From NCBI GenBank assembly GCA_045576455.1, contig JAZNGM010000031.1, positions 1 to 64,000 of the forward strand: a DNA stretch of 64,000 nt, given 5' to 3'. Positions 16,800-26,326 of the stretch are shown piece after piece. A model generated the notes under the pieces. It saw only the letters and a program-made list of their open reading frames with translations, searched no databases and had not been told where the DNA came from. The DNA comes from RGIG4034 sp045576455 (lineage in GTDB: Bacteria > Bacillota > Clostridia > Lachnospirales > Lachnospiraceae). The position numbers were made by a program, and so were the translations under genes. How positions within the stretch are numbered: the stretch's first letter is position 1; each line of letters begins with the position of its first letter.

Positions 16800-17768
16800 A
16801 TGAGAGAATTATTAAACACAGAGATGATTTTACCGGTATTGATTGCTTTTGCTATCAGTGCGGTTTTAGGACCGGTTATCATTCCTATACTACGCAAATT
16901 GAAAATAGGTGATACGGAGAGAGCGGAAGGACCTTCAACACACAAAGGGAAAGCGGGAACACCTCTTATGGGAGGTATTATTTTCCTGATTGCCATTGTT
17001 ATTACTTCGCTTATTTATATAAAAGATTATCCTAAGATTATTCCGGTATTGTTTATGACACTGGGATTTGGTCTTATCGGCTTTTTGGATGATTATATAA
17101 AGGTTGTATTAAAGCGTTCCATGGGGCTTAAAGCATGGCAGAAAATGCTTGCGCAGATTGCGGTTACGGCAGCCTTTATATTTTATATGTATCAATACTC
17201 CGGCATCGGGCTTACCATGCTGATTCCGTTTGGAAACGGAACCTATCTTGATTTGGGGATTTTTACGATACCATTTATGTTCCTTGTTATTTTGGGAACG
17301 GTAAACGGTTCTAATCTTACGGATGGTGTGGATGGTCTTGAGACTAGTGTAACGATTATTATAGCGACCTTTTTCTCGGTGGTTGCCATGGGAATGAATT
17401 TCGGACTGGAGCCGATTACCTGCGCGGTAGTGGGAGCTTTGCTAGGTTTCCTCTTATTTAATGTTTATCCTGCACAGGTGTTTATGGGCGATACGGGTTC
17501 GCTTGCACTGGGTGGTTTTGTAGTTGCTACGGCATATATGTTGCAGATGCCGCTCTTTTTAGTGCTTGTATGCTTTATTTATCTGATGGAGATTATTTCC
17601 GTACTTTTACAGGTATCTTATTTCAAAGTTACACACGGAAAGAGAATATTCAGAATGTCACCGATTCACCATCATTTTGAGTTGGGTGGCTGGTCAGAAA
17701 CCAAGGTAGTTGCCGTATTTTCTATTATAACTACCCTGTTGTGTCTTGTAGCTTATATGGCGTTGTAG
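16800..17768 (+). CDS. mraY: Phospho-N-acetylmuramoyl-pentapeptide transferase MraY
   Basis: MraY joins UDP-MurNAc-pentapeptide to undecaprenyl phosphate to make lipid I. It is a ten-span membrane enzyme of 322 residues. The sequence shows GTPLMGGI, the aspartate-rich LIGFLDDYIK (near 94), NLTDGVDGLE (near 172), VFMGDTGSLALGG, and the cytoplasmic SPIHHHFEL loop near 292. It is followed by murD after 22 bases, as in many dcw clusters. Confidence 0.98.
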   Translation: MRELLNTEMILPVLIAFAISAVLGPVIIPILRKLKIGDTERAEGPSTHKGKAGTPLMGGIIFLIAIVITSLIYIKDYPKIIPVLFMTLGFGLIGFLDDYIKVVLKRSMGLKAWQKMLAQIAVTAAFIFYMYQYSGIGLTMLIPFGNGTYLDLGIFTIPFMFLVILGTVNGSNLTDGVDGLETSVTIIIATFFSVVAMGMNFGLEPITCAVVGALLGFLLFNVYPAQVFMGDTGSLALGGFVVATAYMLQMPLFLVLVCFIYLMEIISVLLQVSYFKVTHGKRIFRMSPIHHHFELGGWSETKVVAVFSIITTLLCLVAYMAL

Positions 17769-17790
17769 AAAAACGGAGGCATTATAGATA

Positions 17791-19149
17791 ATGAATGATT
17801 GGAAGGCATTGGTTGTAGGTACCGGAATAAGTGGTATAGGCGCTGCCAGATTGTTGCATGCAAAGAAGATTGAGACGATACTGTACGACGAAAAAGAGGA
17901 TATAGATATATTAAAAATACAGGAAAAATTGGGAACAGACGCTGTGAAAATTATTGCAGGTGCGTTGCCGGAAGAGGTAAAAAAGAGCATTACTTTGCTT
18001 GTATTAAGTCCGGGTGTTCCTACCGATATTCCGTTGGTAGAAGATTTCCGTGCCCGCGGTGTAAAAATCTGGGGTGAAATAGAGCTTGCGTATGCTTTTG
18101 AAAATGGTACGGTAGTTGCCATTACGGGAACCAACGGTAAGACAACAACTACTTCGCTGGTTGGCGAAATGGTTAAAAACTATTTTGGCAATGCTTTTGT
18201 GGTAGGTAATATAGGTAATCCTTATACGGAAACCGTTCTTGAATCCCAAAAAGATACAGTGACGGTTGCTGAAATCAGCAGTTTCCAGCTGGAAACCACG
18301 GAATGGTTCAGACCGAGGGTAAGTGCAATTCTTAACATTACACCGGATCACCTTAACAGACATCATACGATGGATAATTATGTTAAAGTTAAGGAAAGTA
18401 TTGCAAAAAACCAGACGTATCAGGATTTCTGCGTATTAAATTATGAGAATGAATATACCAGAAAATTTGGAGAACAGCTTAAAAATACCAATGTTGTTTT
18501 TTTCTCTTCCGAACGTGTTTTGGACGACGGTTATTATCTGGTAAATGAAGATATTTATTATAGTGAAGATAAAGTACCTGAAAGAATTATGAATATTTAT
18601 GATATGAATCTTTTGGGAACCCATAACGTGGAAAATGTTATGGCAGCACTGGCTATCGGAAGATGCCTTGATATTCCGCTTGAGAGTCTTCTTGCAACCA
18701 TTAAGCAATTTAAAGCGGTAGAGCATAGAATAGAATATGTTGCAACCAAAAAAGGAGTTGCTTACTATAATGATTCCAAAGGAACCAATCCGGATGCCGC
18801 AATACAGGGCATAAAAGCGATGCGTTGCCCTACGGTACTTATTGGTGGCGGATACGATAAAAATAATGAATATGATGAGTGGATTGAAGCTTTTGGCGGT
18901 AAAGTAAAGAAACTGATACTTATCGGCCAGACCCGTGAAAAAATAGCAGAATGTGCCAGAAAGCATGGCTTTACGGATATTGTGTTTGCAGAGAGTCTTG
19001 AAGAAGTTATGAAGCTCTGCCAAGAGTTTGCAAAGCCGGGAGATGCGGTGTTATTGTCGCCGGCATGTGCTAGTTGGGGCATGTTCCCTAACTATGAAGT
19101 AAGAGGAAATCAGTTTAAAGAGTTTGTGTATCAAATGGATGATGAGTAG
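17791..19149 (+). CDS. murD: UDP-N-acetylmuramoyl-L-alanine--D-glutamate ligase
   Basis: MurD adds D-glutamate to UDP-MurNAc-L-Ala using ATP in the cytoplasm. The 452 residues have an N-terminal Rossmann-like nucleotide-sugar domain (VVGTGISGIGAARLL), the ATP loop ITGTNGKTTTTSL (near 111), NITPDHLNRH, and a C-terminal ligase domain with YNDSKGTNPDA and LLSPACASWGMF. Length and motifs are normal. GGAGG precedes ATG. Confidence 0.98.
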   Translation: MNDWKALVVGTGISGIGAARLLHAKKIETILYDEKEDIDILKIQEKLGTDAVKIIAGALPEEVKKSITLLVLSPGVPTDIPLVEDFRARGVKIWGEIELAYAFENGTVVAITGTNGKTTTTSLVGEMVKNYFGNAFVVGNIGNPYTETVLESQKDTVTVAEISSFQLETTEWFRPRVSAILNITPDHLNRHHTMDNYVKVKESIAKNQTYQDFCVLNYENEYTRKFGEQLKNTNVVFFSSERVLDDGYYLVNEDIYYSEDKVPERIMNIYDMNLLGTHNVENVMAALAIGRCLDIPLESLLATIKQFKAVEHRIEYVATKKGVAYYNDSKGTNPDAAIQGIKAMRCPTVLIGGGYDKNNEYDEWIEAFGGKVKKLILIGQTREKIAECARKHGFTDIVFAESLEEVMKLCQEFAKPGDAVLLSPACASWGMFPNYEVRGNQFKEFVYQMDDE

Positions 19150-19162
19150 ATAGGAGAACAGG

Positions 19163-20311
19163 ATGACGGATAGGTTTAAAAAGAAGAAACATACGGTATT
19201 CTTTGATTACAGTCTTCTTTTTGTCGTTCTTTTTTTAATAGGTTTCGGTTTGGTTATGATATATTCGACAAGCTCATATACGGCGGACTTGACGTACAAG
19301 GACAGTGCCTTCTTCTTAAAAAAACAGATATTTGCTACGGCGCTGGGACTTGTGGCAATGGGCTTCTTTACGTTTGTGGATTATCATAAGTGGGAGAGAT
19401 TTGCTCTTTTTGGGGTAATTGTATCCATTGTATTGATTTTGCTCGTATTATCACCACTCGGAATGGAAGCAAACGGTGCCCGCAGATGGCTTAATCTCGG
19501 AATAAGCCTGCAGCCTGCGGAAGTAGCTAAAATCGGTGTTATTCTCTTTTTGGCCAGTATGATCAACAAGATGAGCAAGAAGAGTATTAAGGGACTTAAA
19601 GGTTTTAGCATGCTTATGGTTGTTCCGATAGTACTTGCCGGAATGATATACATAATAACTTCCAATTTGAGTTCGGCTATTATTATTCTTGGAATCGCAG
19701 TTGTAATGATTTTTGTAGCAAGTCCTGATTACAAAAAGTTTGTGATTTTTGCTTTGTTAATAATAACCGTGGCAGTAGTAATGGTTTATCTTGCCAAGCA
19801 GGATGTTTTTGGCTTCCGTGGAGAAAGAATTAAGGCTTGGCTTGATCCCGAATCAGATGCTACGGGAAGCGGTTTCCAGACCTTACAGGCATTATATGCC
19901 ATAGGAAGCGGCGGTCTTTTCGGAAAAGGAATAGGACAGAGTTTGCAGAAACTGGGCTTTATACCGGAAGCGCAGAACGATATGATTTTTTCTATTATAT
20001 GCGAAGAATTAGGACTTTTTGGTGCACTGGCTGTCATTTTCCTTTTTATTATTTTGATATGGCGTTGTATGGTTATTGCCAACAATGCAGAGGATTTATT
20101 CGGTGCGATGCTGGTAGTAGGGGTGATGGGGCATTTCGCTATACAGGTTATTTTAAATATAGCGGTTGTAACCAATACGATACCAAACACCGGTATTTCA
20201 TTACCCTTTATAAGTTATGGAGGTTCGTCCGTTTTGTTCCTGCTAATTGAAATAGGAATTGTATTAAATGTAGGGCGTGGCATCCGGTTTAAGGAACCAA
20301 ATGAGCAATAG
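19163..20311 (+). CDS. ftsW: Peptidoglycan glycosyltransferase FtsW (SEDS family)
   Basis: This SEDS polymerase of 382 residues has about ten spans and elongates glycan from lipid II together with a class B PBP. It carries MIYSTSSY near the start, NGARRWLNLG with the PAEVAK segment (near 105-120), a catalytic-loop region GFIPEAQNDMIFSIICEE, and the end signature NTGISLPFISYGGSS. Position after murD supports FtsW rather than RodA, although SpoVE-type sporulation function cannot be excluded. It begins 13 bases after murD. Confidence 0.94.
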   Translation: MTDRFKKKKHTVFFDYSLLFVVLFLIGFGLVMIYSTSSYTADLTYKDSAFFLKKQIFATALGLVAMGFFTFVDYHKWERFALFGVIVSIVLILLVLSPLGMEANGARRWLNLGISLQPAEVAKIGVILFLASMINKMSKKSIKGLKGFSMLMVVPIVLAGMIYIITSNLSSAIIILGIAVVMIFVASPDYKKFVIFALLIITVAVVMVYLAKQDVFGFRGERIKAWLDPESDATGSGFQTLQALYAIGSGGLFGKGIGQSLQKLGFIPEAQNDMIFSIICEELGLFGALAVIFLFIILIWRCMVIANNAEDLFGAMLVVGVMGHFAIQVILNIAVVTNTIPNTGISLPFISYGGSSVLFLLIEIGIVLNVGRGIRFKEPNEQ

Positions 20312-20352
20312 AACATATATTAAGATAGGTTTATCTGATAAGAAGGTAAAAA

Positions 20353-21621
20353 ATGGATTCTATCTTAATTCGTGGTGGCAAACCGCTTTTGGGGCAGGTA
20401 GAAATTCAAGGCTCTAAAAACGCAGTATTACCAATGATAGCGGCCGCGGTTCTGTTTGATGGGGTAGTTACGTTGACGGAATGTCCCGATATATCGGATA
20501 TTCATGAAATGTTAGCCATATACAAGTATTTTGGCGGTAGTGTTACTTGGAAAAATGATAAAGTAATACTTGATAGCACACAAGTGTTACATAACGAAGA
20601 AAACGGCAGTATACCTGCGGTGCCCCGCAAGTATGCAACCCGGCTCAGGGCGTCCATATTGTTTATGGGAGCGGTTTTATCAAAATGCGGCAATGTAAAG
20701 GTTATTAAACCGGGGGGATGTACCATCGGTGAAAGGCCGATTGATTTACACCTTTTTGCCATGGAACAGCTTGGATATGGATATACCAACGAAGAAGATG
20801 AATATATTATTATAAAAAAATCCTTGCCCGGGGAAAGTGTTTTAAAATTCCCCTATAAGAGTGTAGGGGCAACAGAAAATGCTATACTCGCTGCCGTGCT
20901 CGGTGATGCGGTAACCGTACTGATGAATGCGGCGATAGAACCGGAAGTAGTGGCATTGTGCGAATTCCTTAATAAGGCGGGTGCTAAAATTGAGGGCGTC
21001 GGGTGCGAGTGCTTAAAGATAACCGGTGTAAAGAAATTAGAAAATATTGCGTATAGTGTACCGAAAGACCGTATTGTTGCAGGGACTTATATGCTTGCAG
21101 CGATGGCGACCGGTGGCGTTGCAGAATTATTCCATCCTCCGGTTAAGCATATGAAAGCTATTCTTATGGTGACAGAGAGAATGGGAGCAACACTGGTGGA
21201 GGGCAGTGAATCACTTACGGTTATTGCACCGAAACGTATTGCGCCGGTACATTATTTGGAAACAGCGGTATATCCGGGGTTTCCTACGGATTTACAGTCA
21301 CAGCTTCTTACCTGTCTTACGCAGGCTGACGGACAAAGCATTGTACGGGAGACCATTTTTGAAAACCGCTATAAGGTAGCAGAGGATTTAAAAAGAATGG
21401 GAGCTGACATTGTCATTAAAGAGGATGCAGCTTATATTACAGGAAAAACGCCTCTTTTGGGGCATAATGTAACGGCCGGAGAGTTAAGAGGCGGTGCGGC
21501 TTTAGTAATTGCAGGCCTTGTCGCCGAAGGCGTTACCATTATCCATAATACTTCTTATATTCAGAGGGGGTATGAGGATATTATCAGAGATATGAAGGCA
21601 CTGGGTGCAGATATTATGTGA
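20353..21621 (+). CDS. murA: UDP-N-acetylglucosamine 1-carboxyvinyltransferase
   Basis: MurA transfers enolpyruvate from PEP to UDP-GlcNAc, the first committed step of peptidoglycan synthesis. The 422 residues have the EPT-fold signatures GSKNAVLP (20-27), the active-site loop PGGCTIGERP with Cys123 (equivalent to E. coli Cys115, the fosfomycin target), and TAVYPGFPTDLQ near 310. In many dcw clusters this position holds murG or murB. Here murG, murC, murE, murF and murB are absent and must lie elsewhere. Confidence 0.97.
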   Translation: MDSILIRGGKPLLGQVEIQGSKNAVLPMIAAAVLFDGVVTLTECPDISDIHEMLAIYKYFGGSVTWKNDKVILDSTQVLHNEENGSIPAVPRKYATRLRASILFMGAVLSKCGNVKVIKPGGCTIGERPIDLHLFAMEQLGYGYTNEEDEYIIIKKSLPGESVLKFPYKSVGATENAILAAVLGDAVTVLMNAAIEPEVVALCEFLNKAGAKIEGVGCECLKITGVKKLENIAYSVPKDRIVAGTYMLAAMATGGVAELFHPPVKHMKAILMVTERMGATLVEGSESLTVIAPKRIAPVHYLETAVYPGFPTDLQSQLLTCLTQADGQSIVRETIFENRYKVAEDLKRMGADIVIKEDAAYITGKTPLLGHNVTAGELRGGAALVIAGLVAEGVTIIHNTSYIQRGYEDIIRDMKALGADIM

Positions 21622-21643
21622 CGGTGCAGTCGGGGAGTTTTAA

Positions 21644-22402
21644 ATGAGGGTTATTACGGGAGGAAAACGGCGTCCTGCGGGACGCCGGAATTATAAGAAG
21701 CGTATTTTGCTGGTGCTTCTTTCAGTGGTTATTATTATGGCTTCTGCGTTTATCTATGTGTTGAATGCCTACCGCGTGCAGGAAGTATCCGTTGAAGGCA
21801 ATGTCCATTATACGGATGAAGAAATACGTGCTATGGTGATGGAAGGAACCTTTGGTAACAATTCTTTATTTCTTTCATTGAAATACAGGGATAAAGAGAT
21901 TACCGGAATTCCTTTTATTGATACAATGGATGTAGTTGTTATTTCACCGAAGAAGATTCAAATAAATGTGTATGAAAAAGTGCTGGCAGGTTGTATCAAT
22001 CATATGGGTATTTATATCTATTTTGATAAAGACGGTGTCGTGGTTGAAATGTCTTCCAAGGCAACGGAAGGTGTGCCGCTTGTGACGGGACTTTCTTTTG
22101 AAGAAGTATTGATGAAACATAAGCTTCCGGTGGAAGATGAAAAAATATTTACGACCATTTTGAATCTTACAAAGCTGATGGACAAGTATCAGGTTAAGAC
22201 GGACAGAATTAACTTCAACAAAAATGGAAATGTTGTGTTATATTTTGATAAAGTACGTGTTTTGTTGGGACAACCTGACTATTTGGAAGAAAAAATCATG
22301 CAGCTTCCGGATATACTGCCCAGTCTTTTAGGGAAAAGCGGTGAACTGAAATTGGAATATTACAAGGGTCCGGCGCAAGATATAACTTTTATACAAGATT
22401 AG
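21644..22402 (+). CDS. divIB: Cell division protein DivIB/FtsQ
   Basis: This 252-residue bitopic protein has a very basic cytoplasmic N-terminus (GGKRRPAGRRNYKKR), one span at about 21-42, a POTRA domain starting YRVQEVSVEGNVHYTDEEI (near 45-64), then a FtsQ-type beta domain with FDKDGVVVE. It scaffolds the FtsL-DivIC complex at the septum. The short length is typical of Firmicutes. It follows murA by 22 bases. Confidence 0.92.
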   Translation: MRVITGGKRRPAGRRNYKKRILLVLLSVVIIMASAFIYVLNAYRVQEVSVEGNVHYTDEEIRAMVMEGTFGNNSLFLSLKYRDKEITGIPFIDTMDVVVISPKKIQINVYEKVLAGCINHMGIYIYFDKDGVVVEMSSKATEGVPLVTGLSFEEVLMKHKLPVEDEKIFTTILNLTKLMDKYQVKTDRINFNKNGNVVLYFDKVRVLLGQPDYLEEKIMQLPDILPSLLGKSGELKLEYYKGPAQDITFIQD

Positions 22403-22424
22403 TGATAAAAATGAAAAAAACAGG

Positions 22425-22453
22425 TTGATAAATTGGATAAAAAATTATATGAT
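22425..22453 (+). promoter_or_regulatory. Sigma-A promoter before ftsZ
   Basis: TTGATA (22425-22430) and TATGAT (22448-22453) are spaced by 17 bases, in the gap between divIB and ftsZ. It would give ftsZ a separate supply of transcript in addition to read-through from the cluster. Confidence 0.65.
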
Positions 22454-22494
22454 ATTCAATATGGAGTTATTGGGATTATGAAGGAGGAAGTACT

Positions 22495-23643
22495 TTGCTT
22501 GAGATTAAGACAAACGATGCAGAATCTGCAGCTAAGATATTAGTAGTTGGTGTAGGTGGCGCAGGTAATAATGCTGTAAATAGAATGATTGATGAAGAAA
22601 TTGATGGAGTAGATTTTATCGGTGTTAATACAGATAGACAAGCATTGCAGCTTTGTAAAGCACCACGTCTCCTTCAGATAGGTGAAAAATTAACAAAGGG
22701 TCTTGGTGCCGGTGCAAAACCTGAGGTTGGTGAAAAAGCAGCAGAAGAAAGCTCTGAGCAGATAGTAGCAGAACTTAAGGGAACCGACATGGTATTCGTT
22801 ACCTGTGGTATGGGTGGCGGAACCGGAACCGGTGCAGCTCCTGTTATTGCTAAGATGGCAAAAGATATGGGAATTCTTACGGTTGGTGTTGTTACAAAAC
22901 CTTTCCGCTTTGAAGCAAGAGCCCGTATGACTAATGCACTTGCGGGAATTGAAAAGTTAAAAGAGAATGTAGATACTTTAATTGTAATCCCTAATGATAA
23001 ATTATTAGAGATTGTTGACAGAAGAACAACAATGCCGGATGCTTTGAAGAAAGCAGATGAAGTATTACAACAGGCAGTTCAGGGTATTACGGACCTTATT
23101 AATCTTCCGGCAATTATTAACCTTGACTTTGCGGATGTTCAGACCGTAATGAAGGACAAGGGTATTGCACATATCGGTATCGGTGTAGGTAAAGGTGATG
23201 ATAAGGCACTTGATGCTGTTAAGATGGCAGTTGAAAGTCCGCTTCTTGAGACAACCATTACCGGAGCATCACATGTTATTATTAATGTATCCGGAGATAT
23301 TACATTGTCTGATGCTTCCGAAGCAGCAAGCTTTGTTCAGGAACTTGCAGGAGATGAGGTTAATATTATCTTTGGTGCAATGTATGATGAGACGAAGACA
23401 GACTGCTGCCAGATTACGGTTATTGCTACAGGACTGGATGCTAATGCAGCAACAGCGGCAAATAAATTTTCAACCAGTTTTGTATATCCAAAGGCTCCGA
23501 TGAGCGGGATTGTATCAAGACCGGTAGCCCCTGTAAAACCTGCAGGAACAGCACCACAGGTTAATGCTTTCCAGAAACCGGTTAATATTAAGAGTAATGT
23601 AGAAGAGAAAACTTTGAATATACCGAATTTCTTAAAAAAGTAG
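22495..23643 (+). CDS. ftsZ: Cell division GTPase FtsZ
   Basis: This tubulin-like GTPase of 382 residues forms the Z ring. It shows VGVGGAGNNAVNRM (near 18), the tubulin signature GMGGGTGTGAAP (near 103-114), and a variable Pro-rich linker before the C-terminal peptide IPNFLKK that binds partner proteins. The start is TTG at 22495, well placed after AAGGAGG (22481-22487). No ftsA is found next to it. A terminator follows, so it is the last division gene of the cluster. Confidence 0.98.
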   Translation: MLEIKTNDAESAAKILVVGVGGAGNNAVNRMIDEEIDGVDFIGVNTDRQALQLCKAPRLLQIGEKLTKGLGAGAKPEVGEKAAEESSEQIVAELKGTDMVFVTCGMGGGTGTGAAPVIAKMAKDMGILTVGVVTKPFRFEARARMTNALAGIEKLKENVDTLIVIPNDKLLEIVDRRTTMPDALKKADEVLQQAVQGITDLINLPAIINLDFADVQTVMKDKGIAHIGIGVGKGDDKALDAVKMAVESPLLETTITGASHVIINVSGDITLSDASEAASFVQELAGDEVNIIFGAMYDETKTDCCQITVIATGLDANAATAANKFSTSFVYPKAPMSGIVSRPVAPVKPAGTAPQVNAFQKPVNIKSNVEEKTLNIPNFLKK

Positions 23644-23677
23644 AAAACTGATTAAAATAAAAATGTAATAAAAAATA

Positions 23678-23731
23678 AAAGACATTTTGTAAACGCCGAT
23701 ATCGGCAATGACGTACAAGATGTCTTTTTTT
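23678..23731 (+). terminator. Intrinsic terminator after ftsZ
   Basis: A long stem pairs AAAAGACATTTTGT (23677-23690) with ACAAGATGTCTTTTT (23714 onward). It contains an internal perfect palindrome GCCGATATCGGC (23695-23706) and ends in a run of T's at 23724-23731. It separates ftsZ from spoIIGA. Confidence 0.85.
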
Positions 23732-23829
23732 GTTGCAAAATTTAACGGATTTATGTACCGATTGTGACAAAATTCTTTTCCTTCGGCTTTTATAATGGAC
23801 TTAAGTTCATAGGTATTAAGGGGTTAAAA

Positions 23830-24648
23830 ATGGTGTGTTATGACATTTACATAGAAAATTTTCTTCTTATAAGTTTCTGGATGGATTACCTGATTCTTAA
23901 TCTCGTGAAAAAGCTGCTTGGTTGTTCTGCCACACAACGAAGACTTTTACTGGGAGCAGGTATCGGGGCTGTTTTGTCATCCTTCACCCTGTTTTTAATA
24001 TCCCTTCCGTTTGTGATATGGGAGCTTGTTACATATATGGCTACGGGAATACTTATGCTTGTTTTTACATTCACAATAAAAAGCATGGCACTTTTAAAAC
24101 GTGCCCTGACAGTGTTTTTTTCTGCACTGGTGTTTGTGGGAGGCGTATTGTCGCTTATATCTTCACACATACCGGAATTGATTCATTATGGCGGAAGTTA
24201 CCTTACCGTTATCGGTATCGGTACTTTTTTTTGCATAAATATTATGCATTTTATACAAAAGGAACGTGAACGGGGTAAAAATACGTTATTTTCTGTCACA
24301 TTAAGACAGGGAAATGTGCAGAAAACTTTGAGGGGACTGTGGGATACGGGAAATCATCTTACAGAACCTTTGAGTGGTAAGACAGTGAGTATTATTGAAG
24401 GGGAGATGATGGAAGAGTTGATTCGGACAATTCCGGAAGGGAGACTTAGAATTGTTCCGTTTCATAGTGTGGGATGTAAAAACGGGGTTATTTTGGCCTA
24501 CAGGATTGATGAGATGACACTAAGAGATGGCTTGGGACATGACACTCTTATAAAAGAGCCGTATGTAGGCGTGTACGAAGGAAAAGTCAGTAAGCAGAAT
24601 ACATATCAGATAATATTGCCGTTTGATGCAATAGCTGAACTGAATTGA
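23830..24648 (+). CDS. spoIIGA: Sigma-E processing aspartic protease SpoIIGA
   Basis: SpoIIGA is the membrane protease that cleaves pro-sigma-E in the mother cell after a forespore signal. The frame is open from 23764, but ATG 23830 with AAGGGG just upstream gives the normal family N-terminus (YDIYIENFLLISFWMDYL). The 272 residues have about five spans (1-145) and a cytoplasmic retroviral-like aspartic protease domain with DTGN (Asp172). It is followed by its substrate gene sigE, the conserved order in spore formers. Confidence 0.92.
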   Translation: MVCYDIYIENFLLISFWMDYLILNLVKKLLGCSATQRRLLLGAGIGAVLSSFTLFLISLPFVIWELVTYMATGILMLVFTFTIKSMALLKRALTVFFSALVFVGGVLSLISSHIPELIHYGGSYLTVIGIGTFFCINIMHFIQKERERGKNTLFSVTLRQGNVQKTLRGLWDTGNHLTEPLSGKTVSIIEGEMMEELIRTIPEGRLRIVPFHSVGCKNGVILAYRIDEMTLRDGLGHDTLIKEPYVGVYEGKVSKQNTYQIILPFDAIAELN

Positions 24649-24679
24649 ATAAAGAATAATTGCAGTATGGAGGAAAAGT

Positions 24680-25420
24680 ATGGTACTAAAAGTGTCCTTA
24701 CCGGGAAGCATGTCATTTAGATTTATACGAAGGGAACCGGGTTTGTTAAATAGCAAAAGCGGTGAAGTTCATTATATAGGAGGCGCAGAGGTGTTGCCAC
24801 CGCCACTTCCGCCGGAAACAGAAAGTAAAATGATACATATTTTGGGAACGGAAAATGATGATGAAGCAAAGGCTATGCTCATCGAACATAATCTGAGACT
24901 GGTTGTGTATATAGCTAAAAAATTTGATAATACGGGGGTGGGCGTGGAAGATTTAATATCTATCGGAACGATTGGTCTTATAAAGTCAATTAATACTTTT
25001 AGGGCAGATAAAAATATAAAGCTTGCCACATATGCTTCCCGTTGCATCGAAAATGAAATACTGATGTATTTAAGACGAAATAATAAGACAAAGCTGGAAG
25101 TGTCCATTGATGAGCCGCTTAATGTAGACTGGGATGGTAATGAGTTATTGCTTTCAGATATTCTCGGAACCGATGAGGATGTAATATATAAAGACATTGA
25201 ATCGCAGGCGGAGCGTAAGATGTTAAACCGGGCAATCAGAAAGCTTTCGGACAGGGAACGCTTAATAGTAAGTATGCGGTTCGGACTGGGGAGTGAAAGC
25301 GGTAACGAAATGACGCAAAAAGAGGTTGCCTGTATGCTCGGGATTTCGCAGTCTTATATTTCGAGGCTTGAAAAAAAGATAATGAAACGTTTGAAAAAGG
25401 AAATGATAAAATGTGAATAA
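24680..25420 (+). CDS. sigE: RNA polymerase sporulation sigma factor SigE (pro-protein)
   Basis: SigE is the mother-cell sigma factor of early sporulation, made as an inactive precursor. The 246 residues begin with a basic/hydrophobic pro-sequence (about 1-30), then HYIGGAEVLPPPLPPETE, the cleavage region. Region 2 (LIEHNLRLVVYIAKKF, VEDLISIGTIGLIKSI) and region 4 (LSDRERLIVSMRFGL, VACMLGISQSYISRLEKK) are complete. It lies 31 bases after spoIIGA, whose product would activate it. Confidence 0.97.
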   Translation: MVLKVSLPGSMSFRFIRREPGLLNSKSGEVHYIGGAEVLPPPLPPETESKMIHILGTENDDEAKAMLIEHNLRLVVYIAKKFDNTGVGVEDLISIGTIGLIKSINTFRADKNIKLATYASRCIENEILMYLRRNNKTKLEVSIDEPLNVDWDGNELLLSDILGTDEDVIYKDIESQAERKMLNRAIRKLSDRERLIVSMRFGLGSESGNEMTQKEVACMLGISQSYISRLEKKIMKRLKKEMIKCE

Positions 25421-25477
25421 ATTTCAGGCCATCTGAGAATGATTTTAGTAGATAAAACTATTGGAGGATTCGAAAAG

Positions 25478-26254
25478 ATGGCTCTGAATAAAGTTGAAAT
25501 ATGTGGTGTAAATACAGCAAAGCTTCCGGTCCTGAAAAATCAGGAAAAGGAAGCTTTGTTTGTCCGTATTGCCGAAGGAGATGAAGCGGCCCGGGAAGAG
25601 TTTATTAAAGGTAATTTACGGCTTGTATTAAGTGTAATAAAAAGATTTCAGGGAACAAATGAAAATGTAGATGATTTATTTCAAATAGGTGTCGTTGGTC
25701 TGATTAAAGCTATAGATCATTTTGATCCGTCTTTTGAAGTTAAGTTTTCTACCTATGCGGTACCGATGATTATTGGGGAAATAAGGCGTTTCCTTAGGGA
25801 TAACAGTGCTATAAGGGTATCGCGTTCGCTTAAAGATATTGCATACAAAGCAATTTATGCAAAAGAAGCCTTTATGAAAAAGAATCAGCGCGAACCTTCC
25901 TTGACGGAAATAGCCGAGGAAATAAGTATGCCGAAGGAGGAAGTACTCTATGCCCTGGATGCCATACAAAATCCGATGAGTTTATATGAACCGGTATATA
26001 CGGAAGGCGGAGATACCTTATATGTGATGGACCAGATCAGTGACAAAAAGAATAAAGAGGAACTTTGGGTAGAAAATATTTCCCTGATAGAAGCAATGAA
26101 AAAATTGGGAACCAGGGAACGGGAAATAATTACGTTGCGTTTTTTTGAAGGTAAGACACAAATGGAGGTTGCCGGTATGATTGGTATCTCACAGGCGCAG
26201 GTATCACGCCTTGAAAAAAATGCATTAAAAGTTATGAAAAATTATCTGATATAG
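25478..26254 (+). CDS. sigG: RNA polymerase sporulation sigma factor SigG
   Basis: SigG drives late forespore transcription. ATG 25478 gives the family start MALNKVEICGVNTAKLPVLK; the frame opens at 25439, but GGAGG at 25463-25467 serves the later ATG. The 258 residues contain region 2 (LRLVLSVIKRF, VDDLFQIGVVGLIKAIDHFD), region 3, and region 4 (LGTREREIITLRFFEGKTQMEVA, then GISQAQVSRLEK). It follows sigE by 57 bases. In other spore formers it also has its own forespore promoter; I see no clear sigma-F type site in this short gap. Confidence 0.97.
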   Translation: MALNKVEICGVNTAKLPVLKNQEKEALFVRIAEGDEAAREEFIKGNLRLVLSVIKRFQGTNENVDDLFQIGVVGLIKAIDHFDPSFEVKFSTYAVPMIIGEIRRFLRDNSAIRVSRSLKDIAYKAIYAKEAFMKKNQREPSLTEIAEEISMPKEEVLYALDAIQNPMSLYEPVYTEGGDTLYVMDQISDKKNKEELWVENISLIEAMKKLGTREREIITLRFFEGKTQMEVAGMIGISQAQVSRLEKNALKVMKNYLI

Positions 26255-26265
26255 TATTCTTTTCC

Positions 26266-26294
26266 TTTTCAAACATCATGACACAAAGTATAAT
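26266..26294 (+). promoter_or_regulatory. Sigma-A promoter of the GH3 gene
   Basis: TTTTCA (26266-26271), a 17-base spacer and a perfect TATAAT (26289-26294) lie in the gap after sigG, so the glycosidase gene need not depend on sporulation transcription. Confidence 0.7.
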
Positions 26295-26326
26295 ATAAGA
26301 TATTAATCTTATGGAGGCGTTTGGTT

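Noticed and set aside
18436..19023. Open frame of 195 codons on the minus strand inside murD
   Set aside because: It is antisense to a fully conserved murD with normal motifs; composition is Phe/Ile-rich as expected from the reverse strand.
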